DNA of 64,000 nucleotides from Hetaerina americana. Taxonomy: Eukaryota; Arthropoda; Insecta; Odonata; Calopterygidae. The stretch lies in the NCBI GenBank assembly GCA_022747635.1, contig JAKTNV010000005.1:43631238-43695237 (forward strand). Direction: 5' to 3'. Below the pieces are notes generated by a model, which was not told where the DNA came from, did not search any database, and worked only from the letters and a program-made list of their open reading frames with translations. A program made the translations under genes and the position numbers. Below are positions 50,046-61,190 of this stretch, one piece after another; position 1 is the first letter of the stretch, and each line of letters begins with the position of its first letter.

Positions 50046-50355
50046 GGTAGTAGTAGTATTTAGGGGAGGCGACCGACAGCTTAGGTCATTTGCGCCATAG
50101 GGGATGGACAGGAGAGGATGAAGGGTGGAGAGAAACCCGGCGTCGGCATTAGCCTACTCTTTGCGAAAGGCGCCAAGGCGTCCGCAGCTTAACGTCCCAT
50201 CCGACGGACGGCGTAGTCACTCAAAGTGCCCTCCACAAAGCACCTCAAGCAGGGATCGAGATACCTCTGAAAAATATTCAACACCGCCGGGATTTGAACC
50301 CGAGCCCTCAGGGTGGGAAGCCAGTACGTGAGCCCCCGCACCAACTCGATCCCCT
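50046..50355 (-). mobile_element. SINE family B copy
   Basis: Reverse-oriented counterpart of 41572-41875, with the same head, the same GTCCGTCGGATGGGACGTTA and GGCGCCTTTCGCAAAGAGTA phrases and a (TAC)n tail near 50046. It lies in the first neuroligin intron, sense to the gene. Confidence 0.85.
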
Positions 50356-50463
50356 CAACTTTTACTTTACCCAATACACATCATTTGGTGGACACGGACC
50401 ATTGGACCAATGAAGGCTAGCAACGTGGCAATGGATGGTGGCATGCTTTACACGAGGACTTGC

Positions 50464-50676
50464 CTTTGGCCGCGGTGGATACGAGAAGCAGATGGACCAG
50501 GGCGGCACCGGTGTGGTGACCTACGATGGTTACCCGATCCTTGTCGCCGCCGAAGGAGTCCACATTGTTGCGTACCCACTTTAAGGCCTCGAGGACGTCC
50601 AGAAGACCCCAGTTGCCGTGGACCGCCGTCGGGTCCCCGGAGGCGTCCACCCGCGCCGGTCCCGTCTGCAGGAAAC
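50464..50676 (-). CDS. Nlg: Neuroligin, exon with former nucleophile elbow
   Basis: 213 nt from acceptor CCTACAACAG (ending 50677) to 50464, where the donor is GC rather than GT. GT at the start completes a split Gly codon, giving G-FLQTGPARVDASGDP. Then come GNWGLLDVLEALKWVRNNV and DSFGGDKDRVTIVGHHTGAA. In active cholinesterases the elbow is GESAG with the catalytic Ser; here it reads GHHTG, so the Ser is replaced and the protein should be catalytically inactive, as in all neuroligins. The exon ends KG, read through to GLFQRA in the next exon. It is the most upstream exon I can identify; about 200 N-terminal residues of the domain plus the signal peptide are missing from view. Confidence 0.92.
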
Positions 50677-53620
50677 CTGTTGTAGGATTTCGAGAATTAT
50701 TGTTAGAATTTAGTGAAATAGTGAGGGGTCACTTGGTACCGTGAAAATATTCGGTAATCAGTAGGCTTCCCAAGAAATACCAAGAGGAATTGGAATTATG
50801 CCCTAAGTGAGAAAAGTTATCGCATCAGATTTTTGAGCTTCCCGATATTATGTCAAAATGGATCATCATAAACTAAGTAAATGACCCCAAAATAAAGGTG
50901 GAACGCATTTTTGAAGAAGTGAGCGATATTTAAAGATGTTAATTTATTATAACTAACATTGAATTCTTAAGGTTTGGAAACTCATATTATGATATCATGT
51001 CGAGTAAGCTATTGGATCAGCAAAGTTGCTCTTGTGCGAAGCTAAGATGTGACAAAGGAATAAATGAAACTAGCAGTGAAACTTCATGAAATATCTTCAA
51101 TAAGCTATGGATAAGAAGCAAAATTATTTGAATAGCCAAATAATGAAATTTTAGTTTTCCAAAGCACACGATGATGATCAGTACAGCAACTTTTACAAGA
51201 TAACAAATACTATTTGTTAGTTACAAAACTTCTCCTCGGACACTGTTGAATAAATCATTTTATTTCAAAAAGATCCCATCAGGATAACGTAAAATAAAAA
51301 GTGACAGAGGCTTAAGTAAAATTATTCTTATCCAATAAAATGGTCTGTTTATCGTAGGTGAAACGTTCACGCAAAGTAGGCATGGCTTTTACTCACTATA
51401 CATAATTAATATTCAAAGATTTCTTAAAACGATTTCATCTGAAAGGCATTTAATATTCTTTGTAAGTTATCAACAATAATATGCAATTCATGGTCAAGGG
51501 CTAAAATATTTTCTATCCGGAATGGTGGGCGACTAATCAGAATAAGAAAGAAGAGAACCAAGTAAGCAAGGGCTCGGAGTCACAGAGGAAAAGAGTAGAA
51601 ATATTGCTGAAAAGTTTCGAAAATACAAATCGAAACGAATAATTATGAAAGAAATGAAATCTAATACCATGATTCNNNNNNNNNNNNNNNNNNNNNNNNN
51701 NNNNNNNNNNNNNNNNNNNNNNNNNNNNNNNNNNNNNNNNNNNNNNNNNNNNNNNNNNNNNNNNNNNNNNNNNNNTTGGCCGTCAAGATTGAAGTAAAGC
51801 TCGATACAAAGAAAAGTATCACATGAAATGTTAAGGAATGAAGACTATGAAAATTGGTCACGCTGGTTCGGCGAGGAGTTGAAGCTGAACAAACAAGTAA
51901 AACGATGGATAGGAAGCGCTCAATGAAGCAAATCTACCAGTGAAGAAGAATAAACATCGCGACGTTTCCTAGATCAGACTTTAATTACGTAATTATAAGT
52001 CCTGTAATAAGGCACAGGTATATAAAAACTGATCTCCTTATTTACATGAGAACTGCAAGTAAGCACTGTTGGCTGTAGAGAAAAGACGTGAGAAAAGGAA
52101 ATAAAAATCTGGCCAAGGATATTGCGGCTACAAGGCTATTTCTGGACAACATGTTGTCTCTGTATGGCCCGATGCTACTGATAATCGGAATAGGAAACAA
52201 TTTCGAAGATATTTAACCTAATAAGACCTTAGCGATGCATCAGACGAAAATAATAAGGCAGAAAACCCCAGTTAGGCCGGAGTGATGTCACTAATTAACC
52301 TGTCCGCAGAGAATCCTTAATTGTGCGAACCAACCGCAGCGCTATCTGGTTGCAGTCGACAAACACGCGAACCGCCCACCATGCGGTGGCGTCCCAGGGA
52401 GTCTTCCGCCTCGAAATGGGGAGGAGTCCTCTCGTGCCCGCGTCTTGGAGAACATCAGGATCACCCCCGATGCAACAAGGCGCGCGCGAGCCCGTATTTT
52501 TACCCAGAGTTAACTAAATGGCTCAAGAGCATTCATGCTGTGAATCTGATGTGGCTACATATCAATTATATGACTACTCTAAATTCCTTATAAATGGATT
52601 AGTTAGAGAAAGATCTGAGCTAAGATATTGAACTTTAGTAGTATACACATGCGGTGGGTGTCCCAAACCATCACCTGTCCAACCGATAACGGTGTCCTAG
52701 AGCTTTTATAATTGTAGATGCGCTATTCCGAATCTCTTCATTCGAAATGGGTTAACTGTAAAATAATCCCCGAATTTTTCAATCAATAATTTAGCTCTTT
52801 TATAATCGATTAGTTCCGATTAGATCCTTTTCTGATTTTCTTCTTTGATACCAGACACCAATTCGTCTCTCTTATTTTCCCTTTTAACCACGTTCCAATT
52901 TTGGCCGCCAGGTGGAAGCACCGAGAGTGAACTCGGTATTTAGATCCGAATAAAAACAGCTGTTTGGTGGAGGACGCGAAAGGGTTAACTCGTGGGTGTT
53001 AAACTGATTTAAAAAAACAGCGAACTTAATCAGAAACTATTACAAAGAAATAAACCATTATAAGCAATCCTCATACAATCCGATATATTAATGTATAGTA
53101 CACGTATTCTTTTAAAGTAGCACAAGCACAAGTGAATAAAATAGGTATAAATGATTGAATTCATTCCTTTCCTTGAAAAAATATCTTCCTTCACCATTTA
53201 TGTAAATAATAGTATCAATAAAAATCATAATAAACAGCGAACGCGCACATTCTCAATTCGCAATTCCAGGAGCAAAAGCTAAGCAATTAATGAAAAACCC
53301 TTGAGTTCTAAATGTTTGACTTGAAAATGGCGGGATTGGAGAAAACCTCGCCCTACCGGAGAATGTTGTCATTGCGCCATGAAAATAAAATTAAGGCGCG
53401 AGCTTTACGAGAGTGCACATTTCCACCCACTTATATTTTCAAAAATTTAAGTCTTAAGGGAAACGTAACTGTTTCAATTTAATAGTCAAATATTCTTAAA
53501 AGTTGAGTCACATGTATTTAAGAAGGGCAGATAAATATTTAACCATGATATAAAAACGATATCTCAAATGTTTAAGAACTCTATAAATTCCCAAATTTTT
53601 TGATGAGTTTTTCTCAGTAC
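50677..53620. other. Upstream of identified neuroligin exons; assembly gap
   Basis: Probably the next neuroligin intron. A run of 100 N lies at 51676-51775 (fixed-length scaffold gap), so sequence is missing. A GC-rich island at 52325-52510 stands out, without a recognisable product. No neuroligin N-terminal exon was found here. Confidence 0.6.
51676..51775. other. Assembly gap (100 N)
   Basis: Exactly 100 undetermined bases, the usual placeholder for a gap of unknown size. Confidence 0.99.
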
Positions 53621-53870
53621 CTAACCTGAAGGTTTGATAGGTGATGTTAGAGCTCATCTAATACCAAGCCCAAAGGAGTGTGAGACTCGCAAATCAGGAA
53701 ATTGGGCAAGTTCCTTTTACTGTACCGCCTATTGTTTACCAGAAAGATCTGGTACCCCGTAAAATCACAGAGCTTTGGTGAAGCTGAAGAGCGTCCATAA
53801 GTGCCACCCGGAATCGAACCCGGGCACTTCAGGTGGTAGCCCTGCGCTTTGACTAGTGGAATACCATATC
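53621..53870 (-). mobile_element. Diverged SINE family A copy
   Basis: The minus strand from 53870 carries a worn tRNA-like head and B box (CCCGGGTTCGATTCCGGGTG). The family phrases are diverged (GGGTACCAGATCTTTCTGGT; tail AACCTTCAGG near 53621). Confidence 0.7.
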
Positions 53871-54589
53871 CCCCAACTCTAAACTCTTAGTAGGTCATTA
53901 TTTTAGCTTTCGTGAATTTCCTCTACCCGACTTGTCCATTAATATTTTTCTGTGGCCACAAGGAATTTTTACCTCTTGTAGGAGTATTACTTTAAAAAAT
54001 AATCCATTTTCTATGAGCTCCCCAACTTCTTATTTGGTCAACTGATTACTGGTTACTTTCTCATTCGTGCTCCTTCATTGTCTCAATTCCAGTGGTTAAA
54101 CAGATAAGTGATGCAGAATTATGTATTATTTTCCCTCCCACTTTATTGGACCCGTTTGAGTTTATGATTGTAATATATGATAGCGATTGTTTCCATATAT
54201 TTGCTAGTTATTACTCAGATATCCAGTGTAGGAAAAAAATTGTTTTGCTAATTTTGAGAATCTGTGATTCTAATAATATTTCATTGTAGGGTTTACAAAA
54301 ATTAATTTAGAATCCTGATGATTTTTCCTAGTTCTTTTCACCATTAATTTCAATTAAAGATGTTAGCTTTACAAGAGCATTAGAGATCCTAAAATTAATT
54401 TACTTTCTAACTTCTATCAGCACGCTCTAATCAAGAGCAGGTTCTAAAGAAATCGAGGTATTTAAGATTTCTCCGCTGAGCGGCGCTTCTGTCTGTTTTA
54501 TATGAAATGAATGCATGTGTGGTACAAGTTTCAGTGATATGACTCCAGCATTGCGTCAGCGGTAACCGGTGCAAGTTGAAGCATGCTCA

Positions 54590-54720
54590 GTTCGACCACG
54601 CCTGCTTCTGATGATGGAAAACGTTTCCACGATTTTCACATTGGGAAACAGGAAAAGGTCCAATGGGGCTAGGCCTGGACTATAAGGAGGATGAGGAATT
54701 CTTCACTTTTCATGAATGGT
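54590..54720 (-). pseudogene. Mariner transposase remnant
   Basis: The minus strand reads, across shifts, a SSSSYSPGLAPLDLFLFPNV-like phrase. This corresponds to the HPPYSPDLAPxDFFLFPxLK block at the end of the mariner catalytic core. Flanks are too degraded to define ends. Confidence 0.45.
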
Positions 54721-55309
54721 CTTAACGTTATTCGACTATCTACTCTCAAAATAGTAGCAGTTGAAATTTAGTTATGTTTACTTCCGCAAGAGCAGTACTG
54801 GAGCTCCAGGTTTATCTTCATATGAAATTCTCTTCCATCTTTCAGCATTTGAAACTGTCTCATAGCTGTGCCATTGAGTAGAATAGAGTCTTCATGAGCC
54901 TTATGCGCCATAATATAGGCCTCTGATTACTATTTTCTCATGAGAAAGAAATATTTCAATGCTGAGTATTGCTCGTCGTGTGGCACTTCCATCGTTGCCG
55001 CAGGTGAGCTGAGTATGTATCAACATGCAACGACTGTCGCTGATGCAAAACTGGAGTAAAATTAACGAAACTTATACCATACACATTAAACGTAAAGAAA
55101 ACAATATAGAATCTCATTAATTTACAGCACAACTAATTATACGAATAATAATTTGTGATCACTCCGTATTGAAGTCTTCGTTCATACAGGTATATCATGG
55201 TACACATATACGTTAGCGATGGAAAAATTGGATTGATAGAGTTATATAAAGGAAGTATGTATGAGATAATCAATGCAAAAGGTATAAAATAAAAATTAGT
55301 AATAGGATA

Positions 55310-55338
55310 AAAAACCATAAAAACAGTAATCAACCCGA
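55310..55338 (-). mobile_element. SINE family A tail fragment
   Basis: The minus strand reads TTCGGGTTGATTACTGTTTT followed by TATGGTTTT, the last part of SINE A as seen at about 56626-56643. The rest of the SINE is missing; mariner sequence starts directly beside it. Confidence 0.55.
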
Positions 55339-56203
55339 ATCGAACGATATCTTTGAAGAAGCACCCTTGTGCGTTCTCACACGCCGCTGCCAGCGGGTTT
55401 TCCACTATTCAGACGCCTTTTGGAAGGAATCCGCCACGGCATTCCGCCCGGAATGCTGCTAAGTTCCCTCGTCACGACCTGTTGTAACGCTTCCACCGAG
55501 CCGTGGTGATATCCTTTCAGTACGAATTTGAGGCGGGGAAGGAGGAAGAAGGCTTGTGGGGCATTTCCTAAAAAAATTGGATCCTCACTCACATGGTCGA
55601 GAATCCCTTGGCGGATCTAAGTTTCATTTTGTTCGACCGAAAGTACTCGCAGTACCAACTTTGCACACACCTTTCTCATGCCAATATATTTGGTCACAAG
55701 TCGATGCACATCACTTTTAGGTATGCCAAGGTTCATCAGAAACCCTGAAAACACTTAATCTGCGATCCTTTTCCAACAAAGTCTTCACTTTCACAAGAAT
55801 TTTGTGACTTTTTGAGGTTAAAGGGGGTCCTGAAAGTTCAGCGTCTTCAACGTCTTCTCCACCCTCCCATAACCACTTGGGCAACTCAAAAACACACGAA
55901 CTACCCATGGTGTCAACACCATAAGTTGCCTTGGGCATGTCATCAGTCTCTTTCCCGGTTTTGCCCAGTTTCACCCAAAATGTGATGGCGTAGCACTGTT
56001 CCAATAAACGGTTCATGACGGAGCGTAACGAGGTCACGTTAGAGAGGTTTCGCAAACAAACGGTTCGCACTCCACAACGGCACTGACACAGGCCTCCAGC
56101 CTTTCCTGAGACTCCCCTCCCTCAAAAACTGCTAGAGAAACTGACGCTCGTTCGTCCGTCTATCCGGGTAAAAATAAATCATACTACTTTTGGGACAGCC
56201 CTT
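55339..56203 (-). pseudogene. Mariner element with catalytic core deleted
   Basis: The terminal repeat lies at about 56203-56183 (CAAGGGCTGTCCCAAAAGTA). A leader and an ATG at 56016 follow. The N-terminal DNA-binding region reads EQCYAITFWVKLGKTGKET, YGVDTMGSS and VEKDRRL-like KDRRLSVFRVSDE. After a frameshift near 55720 it continues LGIPKSDVHRLVTKYIGMRK to ILDHVSEDPIFL (about 55570). It then jumps directly to APQAFFLLPRLKFVLKG, the C-terminal DFFLFPKLK block, and ends near 55339 after a second shift (QGCFFKD). Roughly 100-130 residues holding the DD(D) catalytic residues are absent, so it cannot encode active transposase. The second terminal repeat was not found. Confidence 0.75.
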
Positions 56204-56361
56204 GTGTGCATTAATACCGAAGTGCACCACCAAAAATTCGAATCTTAGTGAGTCTCTTTTTTGTGTGTTTCTGTGTTTTTGTCTGTGTCTACTAGTGCTA
56301 AATTTTATACATTATTATTCACATCCGTGAGACTTTCAAAAAGTGTTAATATATATAACAC

Positions 56362-56643
56362 GCGGGTCGCGGTAGTCCAGTGGGTAGAGCGTTGGGCTGC
56401 TGACCGGAGGGTCCCGGGTCATATTCCCGGGCAAGGCACTCTGGGCACCTGCAGCTCCACCCAAGCTAAAGCGATTTTTCGGGTACCAGGTCTTCCTGGG
56501 AAACCATAACCGGCACAGGGAAAGGAACTGCCCCCCCTACCCTGATGTGTGAATTTTCACACGCCGTATAGAGCTTAGTACTGGGTGATGTCTACCATCA
56601 CCTACTAAACCGACCTTCGGGTTGATTACTGTGTTTATGGTTT
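56362..56643 (+). mobile_element. SINE family A copy with target duplication
   Basis: Well-preserved copy: GGTCGCGGTAGTCCAGTGGG head, B-box region GGGTCATATTCCCGGGCAAG, full body, tail TTGATTACTGTGTTTATGG. The 12-bp duplication TATATATAACAC flanks it at 56350-56361 and 56644-56655. Confidence 0.85.
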
Positions 56644-56722
56644 TATATATAACACACACATATGTTTATATATATATATATATACACAAGTAGCATATAT
56701 AGATTGTATATATATCCATATA
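56644..56722. repeat. (TA)-rich spacer between two SINEs
   Basis: TA-dominated simple sequence separating two SINE-A copies in the same orientation. Confidence 0.8.
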
Positions 56723-56724
56723 GT

Positions 56725-56991
56725 GGGTCGCGGAGGTCCAGGGATAGAGCGTTGAACCGGAGGGCCCGGGTTCGACTCCGGGGCAAGCCTCTCTGGGCAC
56801 CTGCAACTCCACCCAAGCTATGTGATTTTTTGGGCACCAAATCTTCCGAGGAAACCAAAACCGGCACAGGGAAAGGAACTGGCCCCCCTACCCTGATGCA
56901 CGAGTTTCACACGCCGTCGGGCTTAGTACTGGGTGAGCTCTACCATCCTCTACCAAACCGACCTTCAGGTTGATTACTGTGTTTATGGTTT
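56725..56991 (+). mobile_element. SINE family A copy
   Basis: Head with small deletions (GGTCGCGGAGGTCCAGGGAT), B box GGGTTCGACTCCGGGGCAAG, full body and tail TTGATTACTGTGTTTATGG. No clear target duplication, because both flanks are TA repeats. Confidence 0.85.
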
Positions 56992-56999
56992 AATTATAT

Positions 57000-57000
57000 A

Positions 57001-57078
<78 letters not shown>

Positions 57079-57130
57079 ATCTATGTGTGTGTGTACACAT
57101 ATATAATATGTATACACACATGTGTATGTA
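57000..57130. repeat. (TA)n followed by (TG)n microsatellite
   Basis: About 28 TA units, then about 10 TG units and a degraded TG/TA zone, directly 3' of a SINE-A tail. Confidence 0.95.
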
Positions 57131-60100
57131 AGTATGATGCATGTGTATGTATGAATACGTTTGTGTGCATGTGGGAGTATGTATGTGTAATAGTGCATCA
57201 ATGGGTGGTGGCCTAACTACCCTTGCCACATTGTCAAGGTCATTGTGAAGCTGCGGGAATTTTGTAGATACATTTAATTGGTAGTATTTTAAACAAAAAT
57301 CCGCGTTTTTGCTAAGGAAATCAAGGAACATGAAATTAGTGGAACGAATTTACATAGTAAAAAAGACTAAACGTAGGAATCGATGACTGGATCATTCTAA
57401 TTGAAAATAAAAAGAGACAGTTACTCTATACAATAATTTGGAGTATAGGTCTTCAAAATTCATAAAACCAGATTTTTGAGGAAGGAGGATGAGCGTCAAC
57501 TGGAGGATTTTATTTTTCGACGACTGAGTTTATTTTTTACATTAATTTGAAATCTATGATATCTTATTTGCATTTGGCTTTCACAATGTCATTAACGTTA
57601 GAATGGAACACAAAACTAAATAACTACAGTGATCCGATTATTTCTTAGGCCGTAATACCCAACCCATACCGAGAGCATTGCTTCGATCCTCATAGCCGGA
57701 GGATGTGTGTTTGCATTCCGGCCTCTACGTCACATACGTACGGCGCTGAATGCAATATATCGTCCATCGTATGTGGAGTGAAACATTAACATTAGCGTAT
57801 TTCTTAAGACCAGACCAATTCCGACGCGGATATACTTTCTCACTTCCTCCTCCCTGCTAATTTCTGCTTGGCATAATTACTTTTCCTAGAACACACTGTG
57901 GCCTCATCATCCGCGTGGCTCCCACGATAAATAGCAATTCTTTGGATTTCAATGAGCCACGTTAACAAAGCTACTTCATCTAAAAATACAGTGGCTGTGG
58001 TCGGTGAAGGGAATACCATAAGTTGAATGGTGAAGGCAAAAGAGAGAGAGAGGCACACACACTGAGCGAGGTATCGAAGGGGCTGGACGCGGGCGCCCGT
58101 AATGGCAAATGACGCAACCGCGAGTCGAAGACAGCAGCGGCGAAGCTTTGGAGCGGTGGTGGAAGTGTGTCCTTAGGCGACGGCGGCGACGGCCAAGACA
58201 AAATACGCAACGTTTAGCGGTGCGGAGAAGTCGGTACGCGCGAGTGAAGAAATTTCTTGTCTCTTTATCCCTTAAAATTTGAGATGAGAGTGGGGAGGAG
58301 GATTCTGAATGGGACCTTAAATTAGAGATAATTAAACAGACAGGTCTCCTCCGACCTGCCTTTTTAGGCAGTGGAGTTAAGTCAAGTCTAAACGGGAATT
58401 ATATTCCTATGAGTAGGTGATATTTACTTGCAGTTTCAATTTCCCGAAATCACTTAATCAAATGGGTACTCAGCGAGCTAACCAAATCAAGGCCTCGGAT
58501 TATTTCAAATACCGCAAAAGAAATATTTTTTTGGATTGCTTCATACTCAAGAATTATTTAATGAATCTAATATACTTATAAATAGTGGGTAATACTAATT
58601 ATCTCCACCGTATTACGGTAGGAGAGATTACGAAAATAAAATTAGAGAGATTAAGACTAGTACAGATATATTTAAGATGTGATTTTTCACCCGAACGATA
58701 AGGGGCCAGAGAAACGTTGTCCAACCGCGGTAGCGCGGAATAGTATTTTATGCCAAAAGCAGTCTGGTGTGTAATCATCCCTTGCCACACACCCTGGCGG
58801 TGGCTTGCAAGATACTATATATTGTGATTAGAGGAAATTAGGAAGGGTATAAGGAGATTTGATAGAAAATCCATACGTTCATTGCATTAATCAGCCGAGT
58901 ATACCGAATAAGTGACCAACCATGTGACAAGAACTGCTCCATAATCAAGTTTCCATTCCCTATAGGTTATACTGATGTGCTGCGAATCTACCAGGAACCC
59001 TGGTTCTCTCGATGGTGTATCTTCAGCTTAGACATGGGCGTTTCAATTTTATCATGTGGTTATATTCGAAAGGGTACGCCCAGAAAAAGTAACAGAGAAG
59101 ATAATTTCTAAAAGATGAAACTAAGGGTTATAATCGGAAGAATTTGTAATTTCACGAAGGCTAATCAAAGATCTTATGCCAACTGATTTCCAGCATTAAA
59201 AATTATGTTCCAATTAACAGTTTTGAAATTAAAGGCGTTTATCACCCTCTCGGTATTTCAATGGTTCAGGGACTGTTTTCGAGTTCAGTTCAGACGGAAC
59301 ATACACGTATTTTGGCATTAAGACGTCGCGTCACAGCGAGATTCTTCAGGAGCGGCGTCGTGTGGCTACTGCTCGAGCTAAATACTAGTTCTACGGCACT
59401 TTCTTTGATTTGGCCTTTGGCTAAGGTGACCGTCGTTAATGGCCACGCAGCAGCAGTTACTTTGCTTATAAAGTTACATACTACTCTTTATCAACCTAAA
59501 TTCGAAAGCAGCTGAACATGGACCAAATGGTGTCAGTTGCAAACCCGCTCGTCGATTGTTGCTTATTCAAGAACTGTAATCGTACTTTCCCATTATATTT
59601 CATTAAAATATCTGTGATAGATTACATGTCTCCGTAAAATATAGATTCGGAATGGCTGAAAATGACTATCAAAATTTATACAGGTAAGCTGACCCAAGGA
59701 CATGTGGCTTGGGATAGTTGGGCACAAGCCATATTCACACAAGTGTCAGTTAATGTAAGGATTTGAATATACATTAGCTCATAAACAAAGACACTAGTAC
59801 ACATAAACGCACCGACATGCCTATGTGCATAATGCAATAATTGTTTAAATCATTTAATGTTTGTCTTTGAGCAAATATATTCGGGTGCTTAGGTTCGATG
59901 GTTTTTAATGATTGCGTACATCACGAGAGAAGAATATATAAGTGACTATGTCGGTGATTGTGCCTATCTCACTCGTTTTATTTCGTTGGTCGAATCCATA
60001 AATGTAATTTGGTGCCATAAGAATTCGGCTGTGCCGCAGGGAAATGCAGGTGTCCCTCACCGTTCAAAAATTCTTCCAGGCTATCTCAGCCAATCAAGGG

Positions 60101-61008
60101 GCTCCCAAATCCTCCAATATACTTGTCAGGCTCACTCGCAGCAATTTTCAAAAATCTGACGGATTTTCTCTGAACATTTTTCAAAACCTGAATTGAAGTG
60201 CTCTCCTATGGATGTAAACTATAAACTTTCTACAAAAATAAACTTTCTTGAATGACAAAAAAGCCAAACTGAAATTTTCATTCACGAGAACTGGAAAATA
60301 TTCACCTTCAGAAGAATATAATTGATACCTAGTTTTTTTATAAAATCGGCTTATTTGTTGTAACAATACAAAATACTTTTCATGAATCGCCTTAATCCGA
60401 CCTCAAATTGGTGGATAACTTCTGTTAAAAGGGAACTATGAGAGCCTTAATCCAAGGGTGGGAACCAATTTTGTACGGGCAGCCGTTTTTGAGACGAGAA
60501 AATAAAGGTACACAAATAGGACCCCTGGGTCAAGTATGGAAGTTATTTCTTTTTAATTGCTCCTTCACTTGCGAAGACAGGACAATTAAAGGAAAACGAG
60601 AGTTATACGGAAATCGCACTCACTCTTTGAAGTACATGATCTATAAGACGTGATGATCTTCTAAGAGAGACTTAAATTAAAAAAAGGAAGCACCTGAGCG
60701 GAAGGAGCGGTTCTAGGAGAAATCCTACATTCATTGAGGGAGCTTGGTAAAGAACTGGCCCATGCGACCATAATCCGGGCACGGCGTTACAAAGACCCCT
60801 CTTAGTTCAAAGGAGGGCAAGGTTTGGAAGGAGGGGAGAGCTTAAGAGCGTCAGTCCGAGAATGTGGGCTCGGGTTCACTGAGGGATCAAGTAAATGTGC
60901 GTATGATGAACATGTGACCAATGACAAACTTGCAATTATGATAAAAATTAATTAACTAGCTCTCGGTCGCATCTCCTAATAACTAATATTACTAATAATT
61001 CTAGCTAA
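57131..61008. other. Non-coding stretch without supported gene
   Basis: 58010-58230 is GC-richer with GGCGACGGCGGCGACGG-type repeats and could be an exonic 5' UTR or a repeat; nothing decides it. Other open frames here (for example 59261-59515) lack any recognisable motif or splice context. Confidence 0.45.
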
Positions 61009-61190
61009 CCGGTGGTGGCGGGGTAATGTCCTCGCCTGCCAACTCAAAGGTGGCGGGTTCGAGTCCCCCGAGGTGGTTTCTCCCCCACCTAGGGCTTGGG
61101 TGTATGTAATTGTAATCTTGTTATATCATTGTTTAAAGTCCAACGTAAAGGCCGAAGTGCTGTTTACGGACTAATGCAAAATAAATGAAT
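61009..61190 (+). mobile_element. SINE family C copy
   Basis: tRNA-like head with A box (GGTGGCGGGGTAATGTCCTC) and B box (GGCGGGTTCGAGTCCCCCG). Then come GTGGTTTCTCCCCCACCTAG and GGGCTTGGGTGTATGTAA, as in the copy at 10290-10421. Tail ends AAAATAAATGAATAA. Confidence 0.65.

Larger units (their letters stand above)
45031..50463 (-). other. Nlg: Neuroligin intron (first in window), GC-AG type
   Basis: 5433 bp. The donor reads CAAAG|GCAAGT (GC at 50463-50462) and the acceptor ends CGTACCGCAG (45031). It contains the SINE-D foldback (45963-46553) with its extra tail, a SINE-B copy (50046-50355) and otherwise AT-rich DNA. A GC-richer stretch at about 47520-48010 has short open frames I cannot assign. 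Confidence 0.8.

Noticed and set aside
58010..58230. Possible first exon on the minus strand
   Set aside because: GC-rich and open, but low-complexity with no signal peptide; not enough to call.
59261..59515. 84-codon plus-strand ORF
   Set aside because: Length is near chance expectation and there is no motif, splice signal or conserved phrase.
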